Positions 1-8,729 of a stretch of DNA of 64,000 bases are shown one piece after another. This DNA comes from Paenibacillus peoriae (lineage in GTDB: Bacteria > Bacillota > Bacilli > Paenibacillales > Paenibacillaceae), in contig NZ_CP092831.1 in the NCBI RefSeq assembly GCF_022531965.1, positions 4,225,001 to 4,289,000 on the forward strand, written 5' to 3'. The translations under genes were made by a program, and so were the position numbers. The notes beneath the pieces were generated by a model. It saw only the letters and a list, made by a program, of their open reading frames with translations, did not search any database and was not told the DNA's origin. The first letter of the stretch is position 1. Every line of letters starts with the position of its first letter.

Positions 1-136
1 TCCATGATCATCTGTTCATATTGTTCTTGCCCAAGCTACATAATCTGTGTGTGCTTGTCAGGCTGCCTGAGATTGTGTTTTGCGCTCAATCATCATCCCC
101 TATTTATCAGCAATTTTATAGAGTGTTTTTTTATCT

Positions 137-1105
137 TTACTGTAGTGTTTCTGACTGATCCTGGGCGTTCGTTTCATTGTGCATAGATTCCGATTTTTTC
201 TTGCGAAATAATTTGGCGAAAAACTTGCCTATTACACCAAACATACCTGCACAAGCAGCACCAATAAGTAGGATAACCTTAATTCCCGCGCCCTTAAAAA
301 AAGCAATGAGTAATGCCAACAAGCCTACTTTTTTAGCTACTGCCAAGCCTGCTCCTCCCAAAATCAATCCGGTCAGGCCGTATTCGGATATTTTGTCCGT
401 TGAAGCATTAAAATCCTCGTACCGCTCACCTGATTTGACTGTCAGCTTGGGTAATATATTCTCATTCAAAAACTTCTTATCTACGTCCAAATGCGCAGGA
501 TCGGACACTAATATTGCAGAAATATAACCCTGACGAGTGAGCAAACGAACATTATAATTGATCAGCTTTTCCTTGTTCCCATCCTCCGCCAACATAGACC
601 AGGTTAGATTATGGGTCGCTTCATTATAAAAAGGCTCGACATCCCAGCCCGTAACATACAAGCGATCACTTTCCGCTTTTTCCTTGTTACTCTCTTCCGT
701 CCCCTTTTTATAACTATCTAGAATGGCATCTGCATCGATATCTTCTTTTTCATCATCCTTAATGTGTCCAAGTTCATCGTATTCAAAAACAACTTCCCAA
801 TTTTGATTTTCATCTTTCGGAAATATACTCCCAATCTCCTTACCAGATGGCTTATCATGATTCATCTCGCTTGCCTTTGCTGTGTTAGCTGCATCCAAGA
901 AAAGAAGAGATGAGTCCAGTTCAACCGTAGCCATTTTTCCCAGATCTACCTTTCGGCCACCCTCAATCCATTTTAATTGTTCATTGGATGAGGCCCACGC
1001 ATTACCCCCACTGAGTAACACCAGACTAAGCGCCAACAGCGCTCCAAAAATCGTTTGGCCCCATTTCATTTTGTTACTACATCTGTTATCTAGTCTCTTG
1101 TTCAA
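137..1105 (-). CDS. DUF2167 family membrane protein
   Basis: A 322-residue membrane protein that I assign to the DUF2167 family from its layout and motifs; the family has no established biochemical function. Residues about 15-38 form an N-terminal hydrophobic or signal segment ending in AWA. A soluble, probably extracytoplasmic region follows, with family-like stretches such as YVTGWDVEPFYN and LTWSMLAEDG, and a paired hydrophobic region at about residues 245-300 precedes a basic tail (LFRKKKS). The best start is a TTG preceded by AAGGGG at 9 nt; the internal ATG at the hydrophobic segment has no visible ribosome-binding site. It is the last minus-strand gene next to the secretion-like cluster but is separated from it by a 729-nt gap and a terminator, so membership in that system is uncertain. 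Confidence 0.7.
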   Translation of the reverse strand: MNKRLDNRCSNKMKWGQTIFGALLALSLVLLSGGNAWASSNEQLKWIEGGRKVDLGKMATVELDSSLLFLDAANTAKASEMNHDKPSGKEIGSIFPKDENQNWEVVFEYDELGHIKDDEKEDIDADAILDSYKKGTEESNKEKAESDRLYVTGWDVEPFYNEATHNLTWSMLAEDGNKEKLINYNVRLLTRQGYISAILVSDPAHLDVDKKFLNENILPKLTVKSGERYEDFNASTDKISEYGLTGLILGGAGLAVAKKVGLLALLIAFFKGAGIKVILLIGAACAGMFGVIGKFFAKLFRKKKSESMHNETNAQDQSETLQ

Positions 1106-1601
1106 AACTCATTACCCCTTTATAAATTCCAATATCTCCCGTGTACCCAACCATATTAGCCACTGCTTCATATTTTGTCAATTCACAGTAGCAAAGGGAG
1201 TTTCCGAGACTTAATACTCATTTTTATACATATGTATGCAAATATTCTAATCTAATCGAACTGAATTAATAAAATGTGAATGAACGATTAGAAATACTCA
1301 TAAAGGACAAGCACAATTGCGCAATAGCACTACTTCTCCGTTCCAGTTTCCTACTTATGAATTCCTAAACGGGACTTATTCCTTGATGCGACAACCCCAT
1401 TGACTTCTAGCTTAATTTCGAACAATCCATCTAGCATAAAAAATGTCGAATTTCATCAGATTAAGGAATGCATAATTCATCTAACAAGAGACTTTAGTCT
1501 TAGTGACTTTTTTCCTGTTTTTAAACATATGTCAACTTTTTTATTTAAAAGAATGTATAGGCTTTCATAGGGTCGATTTAATTAGAAATAAGCTAATCAT
1601 T

Positions 1602-1651
1602 GAATAGCCTTCTAAGAGTTCACTGCTTGTTTTGGAGACTAGAGGCTATTC
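1602..1651. repeat. Imperfect inverted repeat
   Basis: GAATAGCCT at 1602-1610 is exactly complementary to AGGCTATTC at 1643-1651, and pairing continues inward with bulges. No T-tract follows on either strand, so it is not a typical terminator. It could be a remnant of a mobile element end or an RNA structure; nothing in the sequence decides. Confidence 0.5.
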
Positions 1652-1702
1652 ACCAGTATTTTATAGTGTCACCATAGCACACAACTGGTTATTCTCTACG
1701 AG

Positions 1703-1746
1703 AAAAAAACTTATTCCTCTCATGTTCGAGTGAAATAAGTTTTTTA
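1703..1746 (-). terminator. Intrinsic terminator after the immunity genes
   Basis: An A-tract plus ACTTATT pairs with AATAAGT plus a T-tract around a loop of about 17 nt. It can serve either direction, but only the minus-strand SUFU-like gene ends nearby, 90 nt upstream. It probably marks the 3' end of the spike/effector transcript. Confidence 0.7.
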
Positions 1747-1834
1747 AGATAAATTATAATTTTGGGGCCAATTAATTGTGTGAATTCTTTTTACAATCTG
1801 TTATTCTCGCTCTTTTAATTAGCTATTAATATCC

Positions 1835-2464
1835 TTATTTACATGCATTTAATCTATTAACTTCAACAATATCATTTACGTTGTATTCATCAAACTTTTC
1901 AAGAAGAGCACCAAAACCTTTTGATAGTTGAAATTCCATTTCTTCCTGATATATTGGACAAACAACTAAAAATTGTATTGTTTTATCTTTACTTAACATT
2001 AACGAGCTAAATCCTTCATCTTCACGAATGGGAGGTAATAATAGCATACAAGTGAAATTATTGTCATTTGCAATTGGTTCTGGAGGTTCCCCATTAGGTA
2101 TAGTGTCTCCATAACAAAACCATGTGTTTCTTTCATGCGGGAACTTGCCAAGTTTTCTTAGCCAACCAAATGGCCAATAATCTTTAAAATCTTTAATATC
2201 CTCTTTAGCCACAGGCCATGATGCCGGAAGATACATGATAAGTTCTGTATATTCCCAATCTTTATTATCTTCTGAAACTTGTGCAGGTAATAAGCTCATT
2301 CCTGACGTTATAATAGTATGAAAGTCTCTTTGGTCGTTTGCTCGAAAAATGATTAAGTTTATATTTAGACTTTCTGAAACGGTCTCTATATTTATTAAAT
2401 CTGGCTCACCAATGTATTTCTTATAATGTTCTAATAATTGATTATTTATATCCAATATTATCAC
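1835..2464 (-). CDS. SUFU-like putative immunity protein
   Basis: A 209-residue soluble protein with the layout of the suppressor-of-fused (SUFU) family, which in bacteria is a common immunity fold of polymorphic toxin systems. The support is the pattern ELIMYLPASWP, then WPFGWLRKLGKFPH, a glycine/proline turn (DTIPNGEPPEPI), and the C-terminal FLVVCPIYQEEMEFQLSKG stretch. No membrane segment or signal is seen. It lies 47 nt after the candidate immunity gene at 2512 and two genes after the VgrG-toxin fusion, so protection against that or an earlier toxin is the likely role. The start is uncertain: GTG at 2464 is too close to the AGAGGAA site, whereas TTG at 2455 is spaced better. Base composition is clearly more AT-rich than the structural genes, consistent with separate acquisition. 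Confidence 0.65.
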   Translation of the reverse strand: MIILDINNQLLEHYKKYIGEPDLINIETVSESLNINLIIFRANDQRDFHTIITSGMSLLPAQVSEDNKDWEYTELIMYLPASWPVAKEDIKDFKDYWPFGWLRKLGKFPHERNTWFCYGDTIPNGEPPEPIANDNNFTCMLLLPPIREDEGFSSLMLSKDKTIQFLVVCPIYQEEMEFQLSKGFGALLEKFDEYNVNDIVEVNRLNACK

Positions 2465-2511
2465 TTCCTCTTATAAGCAATCTCTTTGTATTGAAGTCCT
2501 CCCATAGGCTG

Positions 2512-3000
2512 TTAGAATACCAATAGGCTTCCTTGAGGCCACTTCCCTTTCCAACCACAAGGTATATGTCCTGAATTATATATTTCCAACAATTCTGTAT
2601 GAAAGCCTGGTTTTACATACGTGCTATATGCATATTCCATCATTGCAGTAAGCAAATCCCACTCAACGCTCTCATATATACAATTGTTTAATTTATTTCT
2701 TTCTATAAATGTAGAAATATTTTTAAGGACTCCATCCTTAAGTAATAATTTAGCCTCCATAGTAATATTATTCCACTGTCTGTATTCTTCTCGCCAATTC
2801 TCATGTAGAGTCGAAGTTAGTTGATTTCTTATTTGGAGTCTAACATTATCCCAAGTAGAATTAACTTTTTTTTCAACATCAACCCAGTTACGTACTTGCG
2901 TAACATTAACATTGAGTGTAGCATTAATAGCATCCCCACAGTTACTGAAAAAGTCAATTTTAGATATTGTATTATCGTAAAAATCCTTTACTTCGTTCAT
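2512..3000 (-). CDS. Candidate cognate immunity protein
   Basis: I do not recognise a family for this 162-residue protein. It is soluble, has no signal peptide or membrane span, and looks mainly helical, with many Trp, Asn and charged residues. It begins 10 nt after the stop of the VgrG-toxin gene (stop at 3011) with a GGGGAAG ribosome-binding site just before the ATG, so the two genes are almost certainly co-transcribed. Position directly after a toxin carboxy terminus is the classic place for a cognate immunity gene, and that is the only basis for the call. Its AT-rich composition matches the toxin-coding end of the gene before it and differs from the rest of the operon. Confidence 0.55.
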   Translation of the reverse strand: MNEVKDFYDNTISKIDFFSNCGDAINATLNVNVTQVRNWVDVEKKVNSTWDNVRLQIRNQLTSTLHENWREEYRQWNNITMEAKLLLKDGVLKNISTFIERNKLNNCIYESVEWDLLTAMMEYAYSTYVKPGFHTELLEIYNSGHIPCGWKGKWPQGSLLVF

Positions 3001-3010
3001 TTTCTTCCCC

Positions 3011-5737
3011 TCAGTTTAGTTTTATTTTTTGAAATAAATATTTATATATAGAATTTATTTGTCCTGGTATTTTTGGTATTGGATCATCATCTTGTAAACC
3101 ATATTTTAACCGTTGGCTTCTAGCTTTCTCCACTACATCTAAGGTTTGTTTTTCGGTTAATCCGGCCTTTCTCAACGATTTATATAATGCTACGTTATAT
3201 TCAGCATTTGTAGGAATTAAACCTTTTTTATCCCCTTTTCTATATCTATTAAAAAATTCTTCCATAGTTTTATGTGCCATAAAATGTGGTGAACCAACAT
3301 CCTTAAATGCATTGCCCTCTAATTCGATAGTATATCCTTCATCTGACGGGATTACCTGTTTGCCATTCCCATCTTTTTTAAATGCAGCATCTTGATTAAG
3401 GTGATGCTTTTGCTTCCCAGATTTATCATATTTCCACTCACCATACTTCTTAACAGTTACTTTTTCTTTACTTCCTACTGTTCCCTCAACCTTTTTCGCC
3501 GCGCTCTCTTCCATTTCCTTCATGACCTTGTTGTAATTCTTCTGCACATCCGTCTGTGGAAGTGGTCCGCTGTCCATCTTATTAACGTGCGGAACTGGCG
3601 CTCCGTTGGCTGTGGCCAACTTCCCGGGGCTGAGGCCGTCTGCCATTTTACTCAGTTGCTCATTGAACTTCTGACCCAGTTTACTGCCGGACTGCTCCAG
3701 CTTGGTTACAGCTTTGCCAAAGCCTGCTCCGACTGCATCTACACCTTTGCTAATCCATTGCGGTGTAACCTTGCTGCCTACTTTTTCAGCGAATCCGCCA
3801 ATGGCCTTGCCTACTTTGGAATCCAGTACGCCTACGGTGACAAAACCCAATCCCGCGTCCTTTGCTACTGAGCCCCAGTTGATCTTTTCACCACTCAGCA
3901 CCTGACTCGCTAGATTTTCCGCGGCATTTGTGACACCGCCGATCGCTGCTTTCCTCAGTAAGGTTCCCCCTACACCGAGAGGGCCAAAGATTGCTCCAGA
4001 TACCGCCCCGATTCCCGCTTCCTTCAAGCCGGTCAGGGCATAGTCGCTGAAGTCGCTCACTTCCCCTCGGGCGATATCTGATGCGGCCAAGCTTGCTACA
4101 CCCAAGCCACCCGCCAGCAGCGCTCCTCCGGCTACCGCTGCAATGACCACCGTACCCGCTCCAAGCGTCGCTACCGTAATGGCTGCTACCACGGCTACGG
4201 CTGCCACAACTGCCAAACCGCCCAAAATATTCATCCCCAGCTTGCCCCAGTTAAACGGTTCAGGGGGTGGCGGCGGTGGAGGTGGCTCGCCTTCCTTCGG
4301 TTCATCATCAAACGGCGGGTATGCAGTTCGGTCGCTACCGTCCGCCCAGACGCTTCCTCCCAACACGTGGTATTCGTTTTCTACCGAAAGCCCCGTGCTT
4401 CCTCCCGTTTGATACGCCATGACCTGGCTGGTTCCGTCAATAATGATTTTCTTCGGCGTATTCAGAATGATTTCTTGCTCTGCTTCTAACGATAACTTCT
4501 TGGGACTAGTTAATTCAATCCCAGTAGCATCGTCCAGACTCATCTGCAATGTCCCACCCGGATCACCCATGATATGGATGCGACCCGGTGCCATTTTCAG
4601 TTCACTTCCATGCTCCGTTCCAAAATATCGATCATTAGGATTACTCGTTTTCGCGCAACCGTCTCCATTTGTACGAACCGCACCCAAAATCATTGCTCTG
4701 GAACCAGACGCATCTGGAAAGTACAGGCTTGCCTGTGTTCCCACCTTCGGCATACTGTACATCGCACTTCCCGTTGGGGGAGCGAACGGATACCAATGCG
4801 GCTCGGATACCCCATCATCCTTATCAATCGCCAGCCGCAGCTTCACTTCCTCTCCCCGTACCGCAATGACCTCTCCTTCCAGAGAAATTCCGATTGTTTT
4901 GGGATTGGGGATGAAATCACTGCGAATGCCCTCTGCGCGGGCCAACACATAACTGAATAGCAAATGCCCCTTTTCCATGCGGCTTCGCAATTCAGTTACA
5001 ATCATTATTTTCTGGCGAAATTGCACCTCGTCTCCAAGAGCATACCGTTCTCCGCTTTCAATCTCGTATTTGAAAAAGTCGGTATCATGTAGCCCGGCTG
5101 ACTTTCCGCCTGCCCGCTGATAGCCCTTTAAATCCTTACTTGCCGTATATGGCGTATCCTTCCGAATTGTTCGCTGGGTGCCAGCAGGCATGCCGAAATA
5201 CAGCTTCGGCGATGCGGACTCCCATATGTCGCTGACCACCACTGTATGTAAACGGCTCGCCATCCGTTTCATAAACTCCCAGTCGGTTTCATCATACTGT
5301 AAAATGGCTTCGCCTACCGACTGCTCTCCGGTCTGGTACAAGACATCACTTCGCTCATATCCTTGAGCAAGCTTATTCACTAACTGTTTATATGTTTGTT
5401 TTTCCTCAGGAAAAGACCGCTTTCTTTTGACAATATCCAGCTCAAATGAGCCACTGATTCCTTCCAGTGTAAGTGTATACACTCCATTATGGTTCTCAAC
5501 TTCTACCGTATGGACGACACCCTTAAACAAGCTGACTTCCTCTTGTCCATTCTGCGCATACACATGTAGCTGATCCTCTGAGGTCGCATTCAGCGCAGCC
5601 GTGGCATGACTCGACTCCTTACAAATGCCTGTGAGTGTAATACGCCCATGCTCACCCGGCTTCCACTCGATCTGAACATCCTTTAAGACCTGAATGGGGT
5701 AAGGGGAATCTATTCGAATCTGATCATATCCTATCAT
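3011..5737 (-). CDS. VgrG-like spike fused to predicted nuclease toxin
   Basis: A 908-residue specialised spike. Residues 1 to about 300 resemble the gp27-like part of VgrG and phage late control D proteins (LQYDETDWEFMKRMASRLHT). A gp5/OB-like region and beta-rich needle follow to about 470 (GSELKMAPGRIHIMG, IIIDGTSQVM). A polyproline linker (eight Pro, near 490) leads into a long Ala/Gly/Val-rich hydrophobic segment at about 500-560 that could enter a membrane. The C-terminal 130 residues carry KQKHHLNQDAAF and SPHFMAHKTMEEF, which resemble AHH/LHH-type HNH nuclease toxins of polymorphic systems. The ATG has GGGAGG at 9 nt. Composition changes within the gene: the toxin end is much more AT-rich than the spike. 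A candidate immunity gene follows directly. The family call for the spike is firm; the toxin activity is inferred. Confidence 0.8.
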   Translation of the reverse strand: MIGYDQIRIDSPYPIQVLKDVQIEWKPGEHGRITLTGICKESSHATAALNATSEDQLHVYAQNGQEEVSLFKGVVHTVEVENHNGVYTLTLEGISGSFELDIVKRKRSFPEEKQTYKQLVNKLAQGYERSDVLYQTGEQSVGEAILQYDETDWEFMKRMASRLHTVVVSDIWESASPKLYFGMPAGTQRTIRKDTPYTASKDLKGYQRAGGKSAGLHDTDFFKYEIESGERYALGDEVQFRQKIMIVTELRSRMEKGHLLFSYVLARAEGIRSDFIPNPKTIGISLEGEVIAVRGEEVKLRLAIDKDDGVSEPHWYPFAPPTGSAMYSMPKVGTQASLYFPDASGSRAMILGAVRTNGDGCAKTSNPNDRYFGTEHGSELKMAPGRIHIMGDPGGTLQMSLDDATGIELTSPKKLSLEAEQEIILNTPKKIIIDGTSQVMAYQTGGSTGLSVENEYHVLGGSVWADGSDRTAYPPFDDEPKEGEPPPPPPPPEPFNWGKLGMNILGGLAVVAAVAVVAAITVATLGAGTVVIAAVAGGALLAGGLGVASLAASDIARGEVSDFSDYALTGLKEAGIGAVSGAIFGPLGVGGTLLRKAAIGGVTNAAENLASQVLSGEKINWGSVAKDAGLGFVTVGVLDSKVGKAIGGFAEKVGSKVTPQWISKGVDAVGAGFGKAVTKLEQSGSKLGQKFNEQLSKMADGLSPGKLATANGAPVPHVNKMDSGPLPQTDVQKNYNKVMKEMEESAAKKVEGTVGSKEKVTVKKYGEWKYDKSGKQKHHLNQDAAFKKDGNGKQVIPSDEGYTIELEGNAFKDVGSPHFMAHKTMEEFFNRYRKGDKKGLIPTNAEYNVALYKSLRKAGLTEKQTLDVVEKARSQRLKYGLQDDDPIPKIPGQINSIYKYLFQKIKLN

Positions 5738-5758
5738 GTTTTCAAACCTCCCTTCCAG

Positions 5759-6151
5759 CTACTCCTCCTGCTGGCCATTCGTATGAAATTCGATAAATCC
5801 ATGATATAAACAAGTCTGAAATGAAGAGGTCGTCAAGGCTGGCTGGCCTTCCACCTTTGTCGGTTCTTTTGTGTTTTTCCACTTATCCGTCAGCATTGGT
5901 AGGCATGGCTTCCCTGAGATTGTGGAGCCATCTTCGGCGATCAGATATATAGTCTCGGCACTCGGCTGTTCTGGACTGGTACAAATTCCAAAATGAGGGA
6001 CATTCTCAGGAGAATAATCTCCTTCATTCATCATGGGTTTACCGTTAACATAAGCCCCGTGGCTGTTCGGCAAATTGATCTTTCGAGGATGCGTCCCGCA
6101 AGTGCAACGCATACAAGCCCCCCGTACGACATAATACTCATTGTCTGACAT
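5759..6151 (-). CDS. DUF4280 PAAR-like spike-tip protein
   Basis: A 130-residue cysteine-rich protein of the DUF4280 family, regarded as PAAR-like. Features seen are a CMRCTCG cluster near the start, SHGAYVNGKPMMNE, PHFGICTSPEQP, and a C-terminal WKNTKEPTKVEGQPALT segment followed by a lone Cys-Leu-Tyr-His. PAAR proteins cap the VgrG trimer with a sharp metal-binding cone, and the Cys/His content fits metal binding here. It is encoded 21 nt upstream of the VgrG-toxin fusion and downstream of the Imm11-like gene, the expected place for a tip. It carries no toxin extension, so the effector load is probably on the spike. Start ATG has a GGGAGGG ribosome-binding site. Confidence 0.8.
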   Translation of the reverse strand: MSDNEYYVVRGACMRCTCGTHPRKINLPNSHGAYVNGKPMMNEGDYSPENVPHFGICTSPEQPSAETIYLIAEDGSTISGKPCLPMLTDKWKNTKEPTKVEGQPALTTSSFQTCLYHGFIEFHTNGQQEE

Positions 6152-6166
6152 GTGCCCTTTCCCTCC

Positions 6167-6691
6167 CTATTTCACCTGAATTTGCTCCAAAGCGATCCCG
6201 GTATAATCACGCCGCAATATACTTTCCGCAATGTCCAAACGGACGATGATCATCGGGATAGCACTCTCCTGGATTCTAAATATCTTGTGGCCCCGAATAG
6301 CATCTGCACGTAATACCAGCTTTCTAAGCACACTTTGATCTAAATTCCATTCGCTTTCTGGATGTACTGCTGCAAGCCGCTCCACAAAAGGAATATAGTA
6401 ATTCTTCTGTATCCTCTGTTCGATCTGAGTAAGTATCGTTAATTTCATAGGCATCTCCGGCACATAGGCCTGGACAAGGCGTTTTAAAGCATCTGAAATG
6501 AGTGGGATGGGACCTTCTAGATAATCAATAAAAATACTTTCTGCATCTGCCTTCACGTGAAACATCAATGGCTTGACAATATCCTCCGGCTGCAAATCAT
6601 ACAGCTTCCACGGATCAATCGTTTCCATCACCTTTTGTAGCGCAGGAACATGGGTATACCGCACATCCTGTTTTAAGAGGAAATAATCCAT
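6167..6691 (-). CDS. Imm11/DUF1629-like protein
   Basis: A 174-residue soluble protein whose opening (MDYFLLKQD), a central FIDYLEGPIPLISDALKRL and a later tract ending in YYIPFVERLAAV resemble the DUF1629/Imm11 group, which is often found beside spike and toxin genes in type VI-like loci. Function in that group is not settled; immunity is usually proposed. The ATG has AAAGGAGG at 7 nt and lies inside the end of the preceding gene (19-nt overlap), so it is translationally coupled. The DUF4280 gene follows 15 nt later. No adjacent toxin is obvious other than the VgrG fusion two genes on, so it may be an orphan immunity or a structural adaptor. The assignment is from motif resemblance only. Confidence 0.5.
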   Translation of the reverse strand: MDYFLLKQDVRYTHVPALQKVMETIDPWKLYDLQPEDIVKPLMFHVKADAESIFIDYLEGPIPLISDALKRLVQAYVPEMPMKLTILTQIEQRIQKNYYIPFVERLAAVHPESEWNLDQSVLRKLVLRADAIRGHKIFRIQESAIPMIIVRLDIAESILRRDYTGIALEQIQVK

Positions 6692-7320
6692 GAAGATTCC
6701 TCCTTTCGTGTCTCAGCTCCCTCACTACGCGTAAAACGGCACAATATTTCGCTATCATCTCGATACTCTCCAGCAAATATCGTGCATACATTTGCTTTTG
6801 GCATCCTTTCTAACGAAGGGGAAGCTATAAAAACTGGCATCTGGCTTTTCAAGAACTCTACAGTGAGCAGATGGTATTTGACCGCCTCAATTTGTTGAAT
6901 TTGTTCAATATCCATCGTCGAGATCTTACGGGCATAATCTGATTTAAGCTTTTCCAGCTTAGTCATACGATTGAACAGAGGCTCGAAAACAAAGTCTGCC
7001 GACCATTCCACAGCGCATTCAGTCTCATCCAGAAACCAATTTTCATCATAGGCATCTAGACGATAAACCGCTTTATTTTTCGCAACACGAGTTCTGAGCA
7101 AGGAGATATAAATATATCGAATATCCCCCTTACGACCTTGCTCGTGCTGAAGGGTAGCGAGCTGGCATAGCGACTCTAGAGCTGCTATAAGCTCGTCTTC
7201 AATGGCTTGCTGGCGCGTCAGAAAGTTGTTTTCAATAAGAGCCAAATCATGTATCCATTCCGTAAATACGTGCTTTTCCAGCAAATCCTGCAACGCAGCA
7301 TCCCGATCCATGAGCTTCAT
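6673..7320 (-). CDS. Unknown protein between spike and Imm11-like genes
   Basis: A 215-residue protein I cannot assign. It looks predominantly alpha-helical, with long amphipathic stretches over residues 1-70 and 120-165, and has no signal peptide or membrane segment. A Trp-rich middle (DENWFLDETECAVEWSADFVFEP) is its most distinctive part. Its ATG overlaps the stop of the VgrG-like gene in an ATGA arrangement, and its own end overlaps the Imm11-like gene by 19 nt, so it is made in step with the spike. Placement suggests an adaptor, chaperone or baseplate accessory for spike loading, but nothing in the sequence proves this. Confidence 0.5.
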   Translation of the reverse strand: MKLMDRDAALQDLLEKHVFTEWIHDLALIENNFLTRQQAIEDELIAALESLCQLATLQHEQGRKGDIRYIYISLLRTRVAKNKAVYRLDAYDENWFLDETECAVEWSADFVFEPLFNRMTKLEKLKSDYARKISTMDIEQIQQIEAVKYHLLTVEFLKSQMPVFIASPSLERMPKANVCTIFAGEYRDDSEILCRFTRSEGAETRKEESSWIISS

Positions 7321-8729
7321 TCAATGTTCACCTTACCCCCGGTTAATCTCACATCGTCCATGATGTCGAGTTTGGCTCCGGATTGAATAAAACTTACGCC
7401 TTCTTTCCCCTCCATAATAATTTTCGCTCCCCCTGTAATTTGGATATCTTCCTGAGCAGACAGGGTTATTTTTTTGTTACTATTAATTTCGATCCCGCCT
7501 TCATCCGTGAGACGCATGAGCATTTGCCCACTGTTGATAATTTCTACTGCACCAGGCTTGAAAACGACTTGTTTGCCGTATTTGGTGCTGATACTTTTAA
7601 CCGCAGGATCACTTCTTTTAACAGGATCAGAGGAGGCAAGATCGACAGAACTGGCGGCAAAAGCATGCTGCTCCCGTTCATCCGGAAAGTACAGACGAAT
7701 TTGATCACCTGCTTCCGGCATAACATACCAACCGCTGCCATCAGGAGAAGAATAAACCGTAGAATAGGGAAACCACATAGCCCCGGATGCAGTCGAGCCT
7801 TGATCAATTTCCAGCTTGATTTTTACTTTTTCTTTGGAAATATCAATTACCTTGCCAAACAGAGAGGCTCCTGAAAGATCATAGGCATAGACGGTTGGGC
7901 ATTTTAACCCATGTGCATCCCGTAAAATGTAACGATTAACGATCAGATTTCCTTCCGTGGTCGTCTCCGCCCTAGCTATGTAAAGCGTTCTTCTATGAAA
8001 AATGACGGAACTGCCCAGCTCTAGCACTTTGTTGCTGGTCACTTCATAACTCAAGCTGTTAGACTCACCGTATTCCGGCAGTCCGTTACGGGACATGAGC
8101 TTGTGCTCCTTCAAGTCTTTTTTTATGGAATAGTTATGTTCGTTCAGCGGTTGAGGGGCACTAGAATGGGGGATACCAATCACATATTTCAATCCTTGTT
8201 GCATCGTAATTGGAATTAAAGCAGCATGCAGCCGAGAAGCAATTCTTTTGACAAAAGCCCAGTCCGTTTCATTGTATTGCACTAACAATTCACCGATAGC
8301 TGCGCCATGAGAAGCCTCGTCAATCACTTCTGCATCAGTATATGAACTTGTAACATGCGAAAATAGATTGTTATATGATTCCGCTGTTTTTTGGAATGAA
8401 CGACGTTTGGGGCGAATGTCCATTATTAAGGTTTCACTGCTAGCCTCAATCGTAAGCTCGCGTACTCCGTTTACAGCTTTTACAGCAATATTCGTGACGC
8501 TTCCCTGAAAAAGCCGGATCTCCTTGCCTTCACTTTTTAAGAAGACTTCGATGTGCTCATCTTCATCTGCTTTTTCTACGTATTGATCCAGCTTGTCCTC
8601 CGAAACAATTCCACGTATGCAGAAGCTCACATGTTCGTTTAACTGTTTAATGAGATGGATACTTAATACACGTTGAAACTGATAAGGGGCCACCTGAACA
8701 TCTGCTGTGGTGTAAATGGGGTTACTCAT
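7317..8729 (-). CDS. VgrG-like spike protein, no toxin extension
   Basis: A 470-residue phage late control D/VgrG-like protein. The gp27-like part contains LVQYNETDWAFVKRIASRLH, closely similar to the motif in the toxin-fused paralogue at 3011. An OB-like segment follows (ISKEKVKIKLEID, GSGWYVMPEAGDQIRLYF), then a short beta-helical needle (VVFKPGAVEII, ITLSAQEDIQIT, ending VRLTGGKVNIE). It stops where the paralogue continues into its linker and toxin. Start and stop both overlap their neighbours by 4 nt (ATGA), giving a tightly coupled string DcrB-like protein - spike - unknown - Imm11-like. It may form the default spike or mix with the toxin-fused form in one trimer. The family call is secure from the conserved acidic-Trp motif and layout. 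Confidence 0.8.
   Translation of the reverse strand: MSNPIYTTADVQVAPYQFQRVLSIHLIKQLNEHVSFCIRGIVSEDKLDQYVEKADEDEHIEVFLKSEGKEIRLFQGSVTNIAVKAVNGVRELTIEASSETLIMDIRPKRRSFQKTAESYNNLFSHVTSSYTDAEVIDEASHGAAIGELLVQYNETDWAFVKRIASRLHAALIPITMQQGLKYVIGIPHSSAPQPLNEHNYSIKKDLKEHKLMSRNGLPEYGESNSLSYEVTSNKVLELGSSVIFHRRTLYIARAETTTEGNLIVNRYILRDAHGLKCPTVYAYDLSGASLFGKVIDISKEKVKIKLEIDQGSTASGAMWFPYSTVYSSPDGSGWYVMPEAGDQIRLYFPDEREQHAFAASSVDLASSDPVKRSDPAVKSISTKYGKQVVFKPGAVEIINSGQMLMRLTDEGGIEINSNKKITLSAQEDIQITGGAKIIMEGKEGVSFIQSGAKLDIMDDVRLTGGKVNIE

Larger units (their letters stand above)
1106..1834. other. Non-coding AT-rich gap with inverted repeat and terminator
   Basis: No convincing gene is visible in this 729-nt gap. 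It contains an imperfect inverted repeat at 1602-1651 and an intrinsic terminator at 1703-1746, listed separately. The part nearest 1105 should hold the promoter of the DUF2167 gene, but I could not single out a good -35/-10 pair. The composition is strongly AT-rich, like the immunity genes to its right. Confidence 0.6.

Noticed and set aside
4..186. Open frame of 60 codons at the left edge
   Set aside because: Cys/Phe-rich, no ribosome-binding site, and overlaps the end of the DUF2167 gene on the other strand.
4268..4295. GGC/GGT-rich short repeat resembling a microsatellite
   Set aside because: On the coding strand it is the proline-codon tract of the linker in the VgrG-toxin gene.
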